Source of the DNA: Verrucomicrobiota bacterium
GTDB taxonomy: Bacteria; Verrucomicrobiota; Verrucomicrobiia; Opitutales; UBA2995
Length of the DNA stretch: 7,945 nt
Direction of reading: 5' to 3'
Assembly: GCA_027297085.1 (NCBI GenBank)
Contig: JAPUIL010000751.1
Span: 1 to 7,945, forward strand
A program made the position numbers and the translations under genes. Positions 1-6,087 of this stretch are shown here, piece after piece. The notes beneath the pieces are model-generated. The model had not been told where the DNA came from. It searched no databases and was given only the letters and a program-made list of their open reading frames with translations. Numbering within the stretch: position 1 is the first letter of the stretch; every line of letters begins with the position of its first letter.

Positions 1-117
1 TTCGAGCGGAGGTCGATCGATGTGTTGGTGGATTAGGATTTCGGGGTCTAAAGCTTGAGATCGCCAACAACGCGAGGGATGCCTGTATGAAATCAGTGAT
101 GCAAGCAGGAGAAGCCT

Positions 118-816
118 ATGATAGCCCGTTCAAAAGTAGACTACGATTCACCCGACAAACTGGAGGGCGGATCACCGTACGAAAAAATCTTTCAACACAA
201 ATCGACACTTATCGCTTTGTATTCAATTCCTCACAACAATCGATTTCCGCACATTCAAACGCTATTTTCGCGTGATCTGGATGACCGTGATGAACACGAT
301 TCGGGATGGATCTTTGCCCGTGGGGGACCGGTTTATATCGCCTATCGTCCCTTTGCTTCGGGTGAATGGAGACCGGTTGACTGGACTGGACTTCTGAAAG
401 GCGGTGCCGGCGGCTGGTTCAGCACGAACTTCGAAGAACTCGCCAAAGGAAGTGAATTTTACGTCAGCGAGTCGTTGAATAATGGATACGTCGTGCAAGT
501 CGCACCTGTATCCGAATATGATTCCATGCAGGTTTTCATCGAGGCTGTAATCGCCCTACCTTTGAATTTCTCCCTGGAACCCCTTCCATCCGTAACATTT
601 ACCGGACTAGATGGCACCCGGCTTACGGCAAACTACGGAGAAGATCCTTCTGTTAATGGAACGGCTATTGATTACAAAAACTGGAAGTTGTTCGATGGGC
701 CATTCTCCAAGGCCGATAAGGAAAGCGAAAAGGTAGAGATCTTGCACGGATCAGAAAGTTACATCCTCGACTTCAAGAACATCACCAGCAAAACCACTTT
801 TTCTTCAGACCAATGA
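118..816 (+). CDS. Fragment-like protein resembling the C-terminal beta-rich region of heparinase/alginate-lyase-like proteins
   Basis: The 232-residue protein has no signal peptide and no membrane segment. From about residue 8 it resembles, from memory, the C-terminal part of large secreted (alpha/alpha)-toroid polysaccharide-lyase-like proteins: an 'SPYEKIFQHKSTLIALY' strand, then 'DESGWIFA-GG-YIAY-P' type strands (here around residues 60-80), then an acidic tail. Those proteins are usually several hundred residues longer, so the catalytic toroid seems to be missing. The frame is closed upstream by a stop at 97-99. The ATG at 118 has a good AGGAG at 107-111 with 6-nt spacing, which supports this start. 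An unrelated frame (3-275) is open across the same 5' region, so the upstream part may have been frameshifted or replaced. The stop overlaps the next start as ATGA, implying cotranslation. The family assignment is tentative; the coding status is likely. Confidence 0.6.
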   Translation: MIARSKVDYDSPDKLEGGSPYEKIFQHKSTLIALYSIPHNNRFPHIQTLFSRDLDDRDEHDSGWIFARGGPVYIAYRPFASGEWRPVDWTGLLKGGAGGWFSTNFEELAKGSEFYVSESLNNGYVVQVAPVSEYDSMQVFIEAVIALPLNFSLEPLPSVTFTGLDGTRLTANYGEDPSVNGTAIDYKNWKLFDGPFSKADKESEKVEILHGSESYILDFKNITSKTTFSSDQ

Positions 817-1835
817 TCTTTCAACGAATCCTTATTTTTGTATGGCTGGCTACGCTATCGTTAACCGCTTGTGCCAAGAAACCGGTTTCGCAAATAGATC
901 TGTTTGCGGCCATGATCATGACAAAAGCACAGGTATCCAGTTCTATCCCAACCGATAGCGGGGTACTTGTGCGAAATTCGGACACGGGCGACTGGCAGCG
1001 TATTGGCCCTAAGATTCAGATGATCAGCAGCGCCACAGCCGATCCTTCGGATACGGACACCATCTTCCTTGCCTGTGGCAACGGAATCGTCCGGACAACC
1101 AACGGTGGTGTCAGTTGGCACATGGTCACGGGTTGGCGTGAAAGTGATGTCCTCCAAATTGCCATTGACCCAAGCAATGGTGATCGTGTCTACGCCGCAA
1201 CTGCCTGGGGAGTGACCCGTTCAACGGATGGCGGTGAGTCATGGGTCGCTTCCAATACGGGATTACCAGAGTATTTTTCCAAAGGTATTGTTCTTGATCA
1301 ACGCCAGCCAAACCGCCTTCTGTTAGCTACAACCACGGGCCTGTTCGAAAGCAAAAATCATGCGAAGTCCTGGCAACGTCTCCCTTCCTTTCCTGAAGTC
1401 GCAGCTTTGCGGCTTCGTCGCAGCGAAAGTCATCCTGATTTTTGGATTGCCGGGACTGAAGGTAAAGGCGTCTGGATTTCCCGTGATGATGGTCAGAGCT
1501 GGAAATCCTCAACCTCAGCCTTGAAAGACGCCAACGTGTATGCGGTGGCAATTGATCCCTTTGACTCATCCAGTCTGGCGGCCGGTGGCTGGTCAACTGG
1601 AGTCTATCTCTCCGACAACGGTGGGAAATCCTGGATGAAGGCTAAAGGAGAACTTCCTTCGCCCAACATCACTTCCATGGTTTTCGATGCGAATGTACCG
1701 CACCGCGTCTGGGTTTCCACTTTCGAAGAAGGTACTTTTTACAGCGACAACGCAGGTTCGACTTGGATCAATGCCGATCTCGATGGAGCTTACGTGTTCG
1801 ATCTAGGATTTCTCCCTACTCAATCAAAACAGTAG
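813..1835 (+). CDS. Lipoprotein with Asp-box (BNR/sialidase-type) beta-propeller repeats
   Basis: This 340-residue protein starts with a lipoprotein signal peptide: MIFQR, a hydrophobic core, and the lipobox L17-T-A-C20. It should be lipidated on Cys20 and anchored in a membrane facing the periplasm or outside. The rest is built from Asp-box repeats (S/T-x-D/N-x-G-x-S/T-W) at residues 95-102, 137-144, 180-187 (degenerate, KNHAKSW), 223-230, 267-274 and 311-318. Their spacing of about 43 residues fits a six- or seven-bladed propeller of the sialidase/VPS10/YCF48-like fold. Catalytic sialidase residues cannot be identified, and such proteins are often binding or assembly factors. No Shine-Dalgarno is seen. 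The start overlaps the preceding stop (ATGA), so translational coupling is likely. The pairing with a polysaccharide-lyase-like fragment suggests a role at the cell surface with glycans, which is inference. Confidence 0.85.
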   Translation: MIFQRILIFVWLATLSLTACAKKPVSQIDLFAAMIMTKAQVSSSIPTDSGVLVRNSDTGDWQRIGPKIQMISSATADPSDTDTIFLACGNGIVRTTNGGVSWHMVTGWRESDVLQIAIDPSNGDRVYAATAWGVTRSTDGGESWVASNTGLPEYFSKGIVLDQRQPNRLLLATTTGLFESKNHAKSWQRLPSFPEVAALRLRRSESHPDFWIAGTEGKGVWISRDDGQSWKSSTSALKDANVYAVAIDPFDSSSLAAGGWSTGVYLSDNGGKSWMKAKGELPSPNITSMVFDANVPHRVWVSTFEEGTFYSDNAGSTWINADLDGAYVFDLGFLPTQSKQ

Positions 1836-1942
1836 TAGGATAAACACTGGATTTAAATCAGACGTAAGGTATCCACGAGGATCGTCCCCTCTCCATTTTT
1901 CCCCGTCCTAAGCTCATCTGGTCAATTCTTTTGCATTGAACT

Positions 1943-1957
1943 GGAATGTACGATTCC
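1943..1957. promoter_or_regulatory. Inverted repeat, possible operator of the two-gene nucleotidyltransferase unit
   Basis: GGAAT-gtacg-ATTCC is a perfect 5-bp inverted repeat centred 22 bp before the ATG at 1972. A weak promoter-like pair (TTGAAC 1936-1941, 17 bp, CATCTT 1959-1964) overlaps it. A second perfect palindrome, GATTTAAATC, sits at 1850-1859. Placement just before a toxin-antitoxin-like pair makes autoregulation conceivable, but a 5-bp repeat can arise by chance. Confidence 0.25.
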
Positions 1958-1971
1958 GCATCTTAACTTTG

Positions 1972-2175
1972 ATGAAACGCTTTCGACTCGACCGGAGTGC
2001 TTTTAGTATGCGCGCGCACGCTCAAACTGAGAAACAGAACTTCGAATATTGGGCGGGACAGTCAGTGGCTGATCGACTTGCAGCCGCCGCTTACCTCAAT
2101 AGCGTCGCTTATAGCTACCCTTACGAATCTCCACCTCGTCTCGACAAGACCGCACACGAAGCCCGAAAACGGTAG
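1972..2175 (+). CDS. Small basic protein paired with the downstream nucleotidyltransferase (antitoxin-like partner)
   Basis: The 67-residue protein starts 'MKRFRLDRSAFSM' and ends 'PPRLDKTAHEARKR'. A TTG at 1936 would add 12 unconvincing residues, so ATG 1972 is preferred although no Shine-Dalgarno precedes it. The RLD-(R/K)-(S/T)-A motif occurs at residues 5-10 and again at 56-61, flanking a central helical segment with aromatic and alanine-rich parts (residues 25-47, 'FEYWAGQSVADRLAAAAYL'). Small proteins with this look are, to my recollection, often found directly upstream of stand-alone nucleotidyltransferases like the next gene. The 3-bp gap indicates one operon and probable coupling. 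It could be the antidote, an adaptor or a regulator of the enzyme. Its biochemical role is not known to me. Confidence 0.75.
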   Translation: MKRFRLDRSAFSMRAHAQTEKQNFEYWAGQSVADRLAAAAYLNSVAYSYPYESPPRLDKTAHEARKR

Positions 2176-2178
2176 ACC

Positions 2179-2637
2179 ATGGGTGATGTCCTCCACGAAG
2201 ACTTCCTGGATTTTATAAAGACGCTCAATGCCAATAGCGTAGAGTATATGGTTGTCGGCGGCTATGCTGTTATATTTCACGGTTACCCAAGAACGACGGG
2301 CGACCTCGATGTCTGGGTCAAAAAAACGGATGAAAATTACGACAGACTCGTAGACGCATTGTCCGATTTCCAGATGCCCGTATTCGATATGACCCGGGAA
2401 AACTTTCTGAACAATCCCCACCTTGACGTATACGCCTTCGGCCGATCTCCCGTTTCGATTGAGATACTTAACACTGTTAAGGGACTTGAATTTGAAAAGG
2501 CATACGCCAACGCCGTTTCCATAGAAATTGATGGTACTCCCGTAAGATTTCTATCCCGCTCGGATCTCTTAACAGCAAAAAGAGCAGTGAATCGACCACG
2601 CGATATAAACGATATCGACAATCTTCTCGGAGAATAG
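2179..2637 (+). CDS. Nucleotidyltransferase of the minimal NTase / AbiEii-like fold (possible toxin of a TA-like pair)
   Basis: This 152-residue protein is a single small NTase domain. It has the signature hG-G-x(n)-DxD: 'VVGGYAVIFHGYPRTTGDLDVWV' (quoted as G27-G28, R38-T-T, D42-x-D44), the two metal-binding aspartates of the DNA polymerase beta-like superfamily. The likely third acidic residue is E95 in 'VSIEIL'. A C-terminal 'AKRAVNRPRDINDID' (residues 133-147) matches the Lys/Arg-Pro-x-Asp motif common in this family. All core residues look intact, so it should be active. Family members include type IV-type toxins and tRNA-modifying NTases; the target here is unknown. It follows the 67-aa gene by 3 bp and has no strong Shine-Dalgarno of its own. 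It ends 58 bp from the convergent AraC gene with no clear terminator between them. Confidence 0.85.
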   Translation: MGDVLHEDFLDFIKTLNANSVEYMVVGGYAVIFHGYPRTTGDLDVWVKKTDENYDRLVDALSDFQMPVFDMTRENFLNNPHLDVYAFGRSPVSIEILNTVKGLEFEKAYANAVSIEIDGTPVRFLSRSDLLTAKRAVNRPRDINDIDNLLGE

Positions 2638-2695
2638 TCCCGTCATCAATGCGGAGCTCAATGAAATGGGTTGAACGATCCAATAATCGGAAAGA

Positions 2696-3517
2696 TCAGG
2701 AATCCGACCGAAAAATTCCGGGACTCGAACCGTGAGTTTGTTTGAAGACACGATAAAAGTGAGAGAGATCCTGGTATCCACATTCGAATACAACGGAGCG
2801 AATGGAAAGAGTTGTGTTGCGTAACAAATCCGCGGCGTAGTTCATGCGCAAACGAGTCACACGTTTCTGCCAACTTTCATCAGCGAGCTGACGAAATAGC
2901 TGAGTGAAACGGCGCCGGCTGAGTCCGAGTGTACGAGCAACCGAATCGATATCTTCGTTTTTCCAGAACTCCTGTTCCAAGGAGGCTATGTAGCTTTGAA
3001 CCCGGTGCTGGGATTTTGAAATGTGAATCGAATCGTTTCTGGGAGTTCGTGCAAGCTCGAGCATAATCCAGGTGACAAGACACAACTGTGCATCTTCATA
3101 ATTCGGCTGACGCAAACGCTCTTCGGCCAGGAGTTGCCGCAACCAGGATTCTATGCGCTGCATTCGGCGTGGATCGTCTTCCATTCGCAATTCATTGCAA
3201 ACAGACTCTATCAATTTTTTTCCGGGAAAACGCGGCGACTGAAGACAGATCCCATACAACGAAAGCGGACGTCGCGGCGTATCCAAGAGGCGATGCTTTA
3301 GGCCTTTCGGAATAACGTAAACCATGGGTGCCCGAATAGCAAAATCACTTTTCTCCGTTTCTAGAACCCCTTCTCCACCGACGAACATGAGTATCTTCGG
3401 GAATGGATCGCTACGCCAATCCATAAGAAATTCCTCCTCATGATGGCTTTCAAGCAGAGCAAACCCATGATTCTGGAAATTGACCTCGACTGGCCTACTC
3501 TGACGTTTAAGGGGCAT
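2696..3517 (-). CDS. AraC-family transcriptional regulator with N-terminal cupin-like sensor
   Basis: The 273-residue protein has a beta-rich N-terminal half (about 35-95; 'ILMFVGGEGVLETEKS' and 'VYVIPKGLKHRL') typical of the AraC cupin sensing domain. A helical linker follows. The C-terminal AraC DNA-binding domain spans about residues 172-270. The first helix-turn-helix is 'IDSVARTLGLSRRRFTQLF' (190-208). The second is around 239-262, with the family hallmark 'CGYQDLSHFYRVFKQTHGSSPG' seen at 246-267. Length and layout are normal for the family. The cupin suggests a small-molecule ligand such as a sugar or metabolite, which cannot be named. It is divergent from the MetE-like gene 235 bp away and so is the first candidate for its regulator. 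The start at 3517 has no strong ribosome binding site. Confidence 0.92.
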   Translation of the reverse strand: MPLKRQSRPVEVNFQNHGFALLESHHEEEFLMDWRSDPFPKILMFVGGEGVLETEKSDFAIRAPMVYVIPKGLKHRLLDTPRRPLSLYGICLQSPRFPGKKLIESVCNELRMEDDPRRMQRIESWLRQLLAEERLRQPNYEDAQLCLVTWIMLELARTPRNDSIHISKSQHRVQSYIASLEQEFWKNEDIDSVARTLGLSRRRFTQLFRQLADESWQKRVTRLRMNYAADLLRNTTLSIRSVVFECGYQDLSHFYRVFKQTHGSSPGIFRSDS

Positions 3518-3549
3518 ACAAAGACAAGAACCTGCACATGATTGCCTGA

Positions 3550-3578
3550 TTTACAAATACAAATCGCCCTCTCATCAA
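3550..3578 (-). promoter_or_regulatory. Possible promoter of the AraC-type regulator
   Basis: Read on the minus strand, TTGATG (3578-3573) and TGTAAA (3555-3550) are separated by 17 bp. Each matches the sigma70 consensus at 4 of 6 positions, which would place transcription start about 25 nt before the ATG at 3517. This is a moderate match only. Confidence 0.3.
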
Positions 3579-3659
3579 ATAGTAATGTGGAAAGGATTCA
3601 TAAATAAATAGCCCGCCTATATTGCCCAATCCGCCAATGTATTTTACCCGATCTGTGAA

Positions 3660-3688
3660 TTGATATTCCGCCTGGTATCAAGGATAAT
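3660..3688 (+). promoter_or_regulatory. Strong sigma70-type promoter of the MetE-like gene
   Basis: TTGATA (3660-3665) and GATAAT (3683-3688) each match the sigma70 consensus at 5 of 6 positions, with the ideal 17-bp spacer. Transcription would start near 3695, giving a leader of about 58 nt before the ATG at 3753. A small inverted repeat GAAT-tgat-ATTC (3657-3668) overlaps the -35 box, where a regulator could bind. Confidence 0.6.
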
Positions 3689-3752
3689 TGTAGACCAAAA
3701 AGTAGCAATTTGAGTCGCAGTTATATTCATTTCCAAAATACTTGTTTAGCCA

Positions 3753-4778
3753 ATGAGCAATTCCACTTCTCTTCCCAATTCACCCGAAATACTGACCACG
3801 ACCGTCGGTTCCTACAGCCCGATTGACTGGTTAGCTGCTTTACCGAGTGAACAATCGGTAGCTGACGCCACAGCCGTAGTCATTCACACCCAACAACAAT
3901 ATGGAATCGATCTGCCTACAGATGGGGAACTCTACCGTTTCGACGTGAATCATCCCGATACAAACGGAATGATTGAATACTTTATCTCCCGATTGGGTGG
4001 CATCGATACGCAGATCGGACTGACAGACGCACGATCCTTTCGGCTGAAGCGGGAAATGAACTTCCGCTTCAAACCCGCCGGTGTAGTAAGAGGACCCATA
4101 GGTGAAGGCACATTAGATTTACAGGAAGCCTGCACCCGTTCAGCCGAAGTGGCGAACGGACCGCTTAAGTTTACTCTTACCAGTCCTTACATGCTGGCGC
4201 GCACGCTTCTAGACAATCACTACGGTGACCTGGGTGAGCTCACGCTAGCCATTGCTGATACGCTTGCGGACCAGGTAAGTGAACTTCCTTGTGCCTGCGT
4301 CCAAGTGGATGAAGCCAACGTACCTGGCAGTCCGGAGAACGCTCCCCTAGCCCAGGAAGCCATCAACCGAATCCTCGACAAAGTAAGTGGGCAAAAGGCC
4401 GTGCATTTTTGTTTCGGAAATTATGGAGGGCAGACGATTCAGGCAGGTGGCTGGAACGCGCTCATCGATTTTCTCAACGGCTTGCATACCGACCACCTGG
4501 TGCTGGAGCTTGCTCATCGGCCTGAGAATGACCTGGAAGCGTTGAAAGAAATCGACCCAAAGATAAAACTCGGGATCGGGGTCATCGACATCAAGGTCAA
4601 CCACGTGGAAACTCCGGATGAGGTGGCTGCTCGAATTGAAAAGGCGACTGAGTATGTTGGTCCCGGGCGAATTGGTTGGGTTCACCCCGACTGTGGTTTA
4701 TGGATGCTCAAACGCTCTATTGCCAATCGCAAGCTGGAATCCCTGGTCAAAGGTCGCGATTTGTATCTTGGCAGATAG
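3753..4778 (+). CDS. Cobalamin-independent methionine-synthase (MetE C-terminal/core-MetE)-like methyltransferase
   Basis: This 341-residue protein is one TIM-barrel MetE-type domain, about the length of stand-alone core-MetE proteins and less than half of full MetE. Visible hallmarks are 'TTTVGSYS' near the N-terminus (15-22), the 'VQVDEANVPG' loop (183-192) with D186/E187 at the position of the substrate-binding Asp-Glu of MetE, and the zinc ligands H218-x-C220 ('VHFCFGNYGG'), E252 ('LELAHRPEN') and C314 ('WVHPDCGLW'). A zinc-thiolate transfer of a methyl or alkyl group to a thiol such as homocysteine is expected. The methyl donor is unclear because the folate-binding N-terminal half is absent. 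Related proteins use corrinoid proteins or other donors, and some act on coenzyme M, so it should not be called MetE outright. No strong Shine-Dalgarno is visible. It is divergent from the AraC-type regulator. Confidence 0.88.
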   Translation: MSNSTSLPNSPEILTTTVGSYSPIDWLAALPSEQSVADATAVVIHTQQQYGIDLPTDGELYRFDVNHPDTNGMIEYFISRLGGIDTQIGLTDARSFRLKREMNFRFKPAGVVRGPIGEGTLDLQEACTRSAEVANGPLKFTLTSPYMLARTLLDNHYGDLGELTLAIADTLADQVSELPCACVQVDEANVPGSPENAPLAQEAINRILDKVSGQKAVHFCFGNYGGQTIQAGGWNALIDFLNGLHTDHLVLELAHRPENDLEALKEIDPKIKLGIGVIDIKVNHVETPDEVAARIEKATEYVGPGRIGWVHPDCGLWMLKRSIANRKLESLVKGRDLYLGR

Positions 4779-5002
4779 CGGACAGAATCCTCAGGAATCT
4801 AACTTTCATGATGAGTAAAAGTACATTCAGCATCTGCTTAGTGAACCAATTGACCAACATCGATAAGGATTCCCACCGTCCCTTTAAATATCCAACCACA
4901 CTACCTGTTGATCTCTTGAAGATCGCAATAATACTCAGGAGCTAAAATCTTCGATTTGCTAACTACCGGGTCCATTCGGACGAGCGTTTTACGAAAGGCT
5001 CC
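4779..5002. other. Non-coding stretch after the MetE-like gene
   Basis: No recognisable gene. A 45-codon reading frame begins with the tandem ATGATG at 4808 and ends at 4945, but it has no ribosome binding site and no familiar motif. No hairpin with a T-run marks a terminator for the MetE-like gene; the near-palindrome around 4787-4801 is followed by mixed sequence. Confidence 0.4.
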
Positions 5003-5138
5003 TTAGGTTTGACTTTCTTTGGTTTTGGGCACGGTGAACTGCTGATAGAAACGCTCCACGGCAGCGGCACTGCATAGGCTATTTAAACGGTAATGCCTCA
5101 ACGTAGAACATACCGTGCTTGCAATGCTGCTTCACCAT
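5003..5138 (-). pseudogene. Small ORF with perfect AGGAGG, apparently frameshifted
   Basis: On the minus strand an ATG at 5138 is preceded by AGGAGG (5151-5146) with 7-nt spacing, the best ribosome binding site in the window. It encodes MVKQHCKHGMFYVEALPFK and then meets TAG (5081-5079). In the +1 frame, the sequence right at that point reads '...RLNSLCSAAAVERFYQQF' and continues through 'TVPKTKESQT' to TAA (5005-5003), which looks like the tail of a real small protein. Joining the two parts gives about 45 residues. Either a single-base loss broke a small gene, or a +1 shift at TTT-AAA-TAG occurs during translation. I do not recognise the protein. The other frames are also partly open, which weakens the case. 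Confidence 0.4.
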
Positions 5139-5185
5139 TTCGTATCCTCCTATTCTTTATATCACCGGGGACATGTTGGATTTTT

Positions 5186-5227
5186 TCCCTCATGTACCCA
5201 ATCTTTGAGGGAGAGCGCTCCTCCCTC
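5186..5227. repeat. Overlapping, mutually exclusive inverted repeats
   Basis: TCCCTCA (5186-5192) can pair with TGAGGGA (5206-5212). The overlapping GAGGGAG (5207-5213) can instead pair with CTCCCTC (5221-5227). Only one stem can form at a time. No T-run follows either on either strand, so a simple terminator is unlikely. They lie 48-89 nt upstream of the small minus-strand ORF start at 5138, where its leader would be. Confidence 0.45.
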
Positions 5228-5692
5228 TAAAACCCTCGCCTCAGCGGTTAGCGCCGCAAAAGAGGTTTCCAATCATTACTCCTAAAAATAAATCTAAAGC
5301 CATGGGCTCCCAAAACGAAAGGGTCTTGCTTTTCTCTTTTCGCGAACTTGCTGGAAATGAGCTGTGGCGATGTTTGATTTATGAGTTTGAGGACCTTCGT
5401 GCCAGATTCTGAGGAATTTCGACATTATTTTCCATGAGACAAGACCGTCATTTCTCTCTCCGGCAAGGAACAGGTCAAAGAGATCCTGCTCGGTAACAGA
5501 CAGGAGGAACCTGCCTCTTTTCGGGAAATTCACGACAAAGGAATAAAATCCTCTCTACTTCAACATGCCTCGGTCTGTGTCCAGGTTCATTCTGGCGAAT
5601 ATCAAGGAAGATCTACAGGCAAATGGTAAATCAAGTTAGCACTGTCTTTTACGAAAAACCGCAAAGTTTCTTTTGTTAGGTCCATCCCCAGG
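5228..5692. other. Gene-poor stretch with one doubtful short frame
   Basis: No supported gene. A 79-codon minus frame (GTG at 5533 to 5294) reads 'MNFPKRGRFLLSVTEQDLF...' and extends only 8 codons upstream to a stop. Part of it ('SVTEQDLFDLFLAGERNDG') has plausible protein composition, so it may be a gene remnant. It has no ribosome binding site or known motif, and I do not call it as a gene. Confidence 0.3.
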
Positions 5693-6067
5693 TTAGGCAG
5701 TCTCTTCGTTCAATACTTCGGCCAACATTTCCAGTGCATCCCACGCTGCCGCGAAGCCGGCGTATGCTGCGACTTGAAAAATCGCTTCTATTATTTCTTC
5801 TACTTTTGCACCATTGCGTAAAGCCATCTTGAAATTCAGTTTCAAAGCATTGTTTCGACCTAAGGCAGCCAACACGCAAATACTGCAAAGTGATCTGGTC
5901 CTAAGATCGATACCGCCACGGGTCCATATCCTACCACCTAAAACAGTGATTACTTCCTTCTCGAAATCCGGGCAAACAGATCGAAAACGCGCAACTAGTG
6001 ACTCAATATTTTCCTCCCCAACCATCTCGGCGAACTGCTTGTAACCCTTTTCGTAATCGGTGGTCAT
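5693..6067 (-). CDS. Carboxymuconolactone decarboxylase (CMD/AhpD-like) family protein
   Basis: The 124-residue all-helical protein has the CMD family core 'RIWTRGGIDLRTRSLCSICVLAALGR' (seen at 46-71), then 'ALRNGAKVEEIIEAIFQVAAYAGFAAAWDAL' (82-112). This is the standard length for a single CMD domain. In decarboxylases such as PcaC the helix after 'ALGR' carries a conserved His (EL-x-L-H); here the aligned residue is N78. C61-S-I-C64 forms a CxxC spacing reminiscent of AhpD-type thiol peroxidase partners, but without the neighbouring His. Decarboxylation of carboxymuconolactone is therefore doubtful and a redox or unknown role is possible. A good AGGAG lies before the ATG at 6067. It is the second gene of a minus-strand pair, 20 bp after the 181-aa gene. 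Confidence 0.88.
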   Translation of the reverse strand: MTTDYEKGYKQFAEMVGEENIESLVARFRSVCPDFEKEVITVLGGRIWTRGGIDLRTRSLCSICVLAALGRNNALKLNFKMALRNGAKVEEIIEAIFQVAAYAGFAAAWDALEMLAEVLNEETA

Positions 6068-6087
6068 TCCATTTCTCCTGTATAATG

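Noticed and set aside
3..275. Open frame entering from the left edge (…RCVGLGFRGLKLEIANNARDAC…)
   Set aside because: It overlaps the 118-816 gene in another frame, its second half is the shadow of that gene, and the first 30 residues match nothing I can name. It could be a remnant, but there is too little to call.
1877..1900. Possible terminator after the lipoprotein (GAGG…CCTC then ATTTTT)
   Set aside because: The stem is only 4 bp with a 7-nt loop, too weak for an intrinsic terminator.
5294..5533. 79-codon minus frame with GTG start
   Set aside because: No ribosome binding site, no motif, and the sequence around it is decayed or non-coding; at best a gene remnant.
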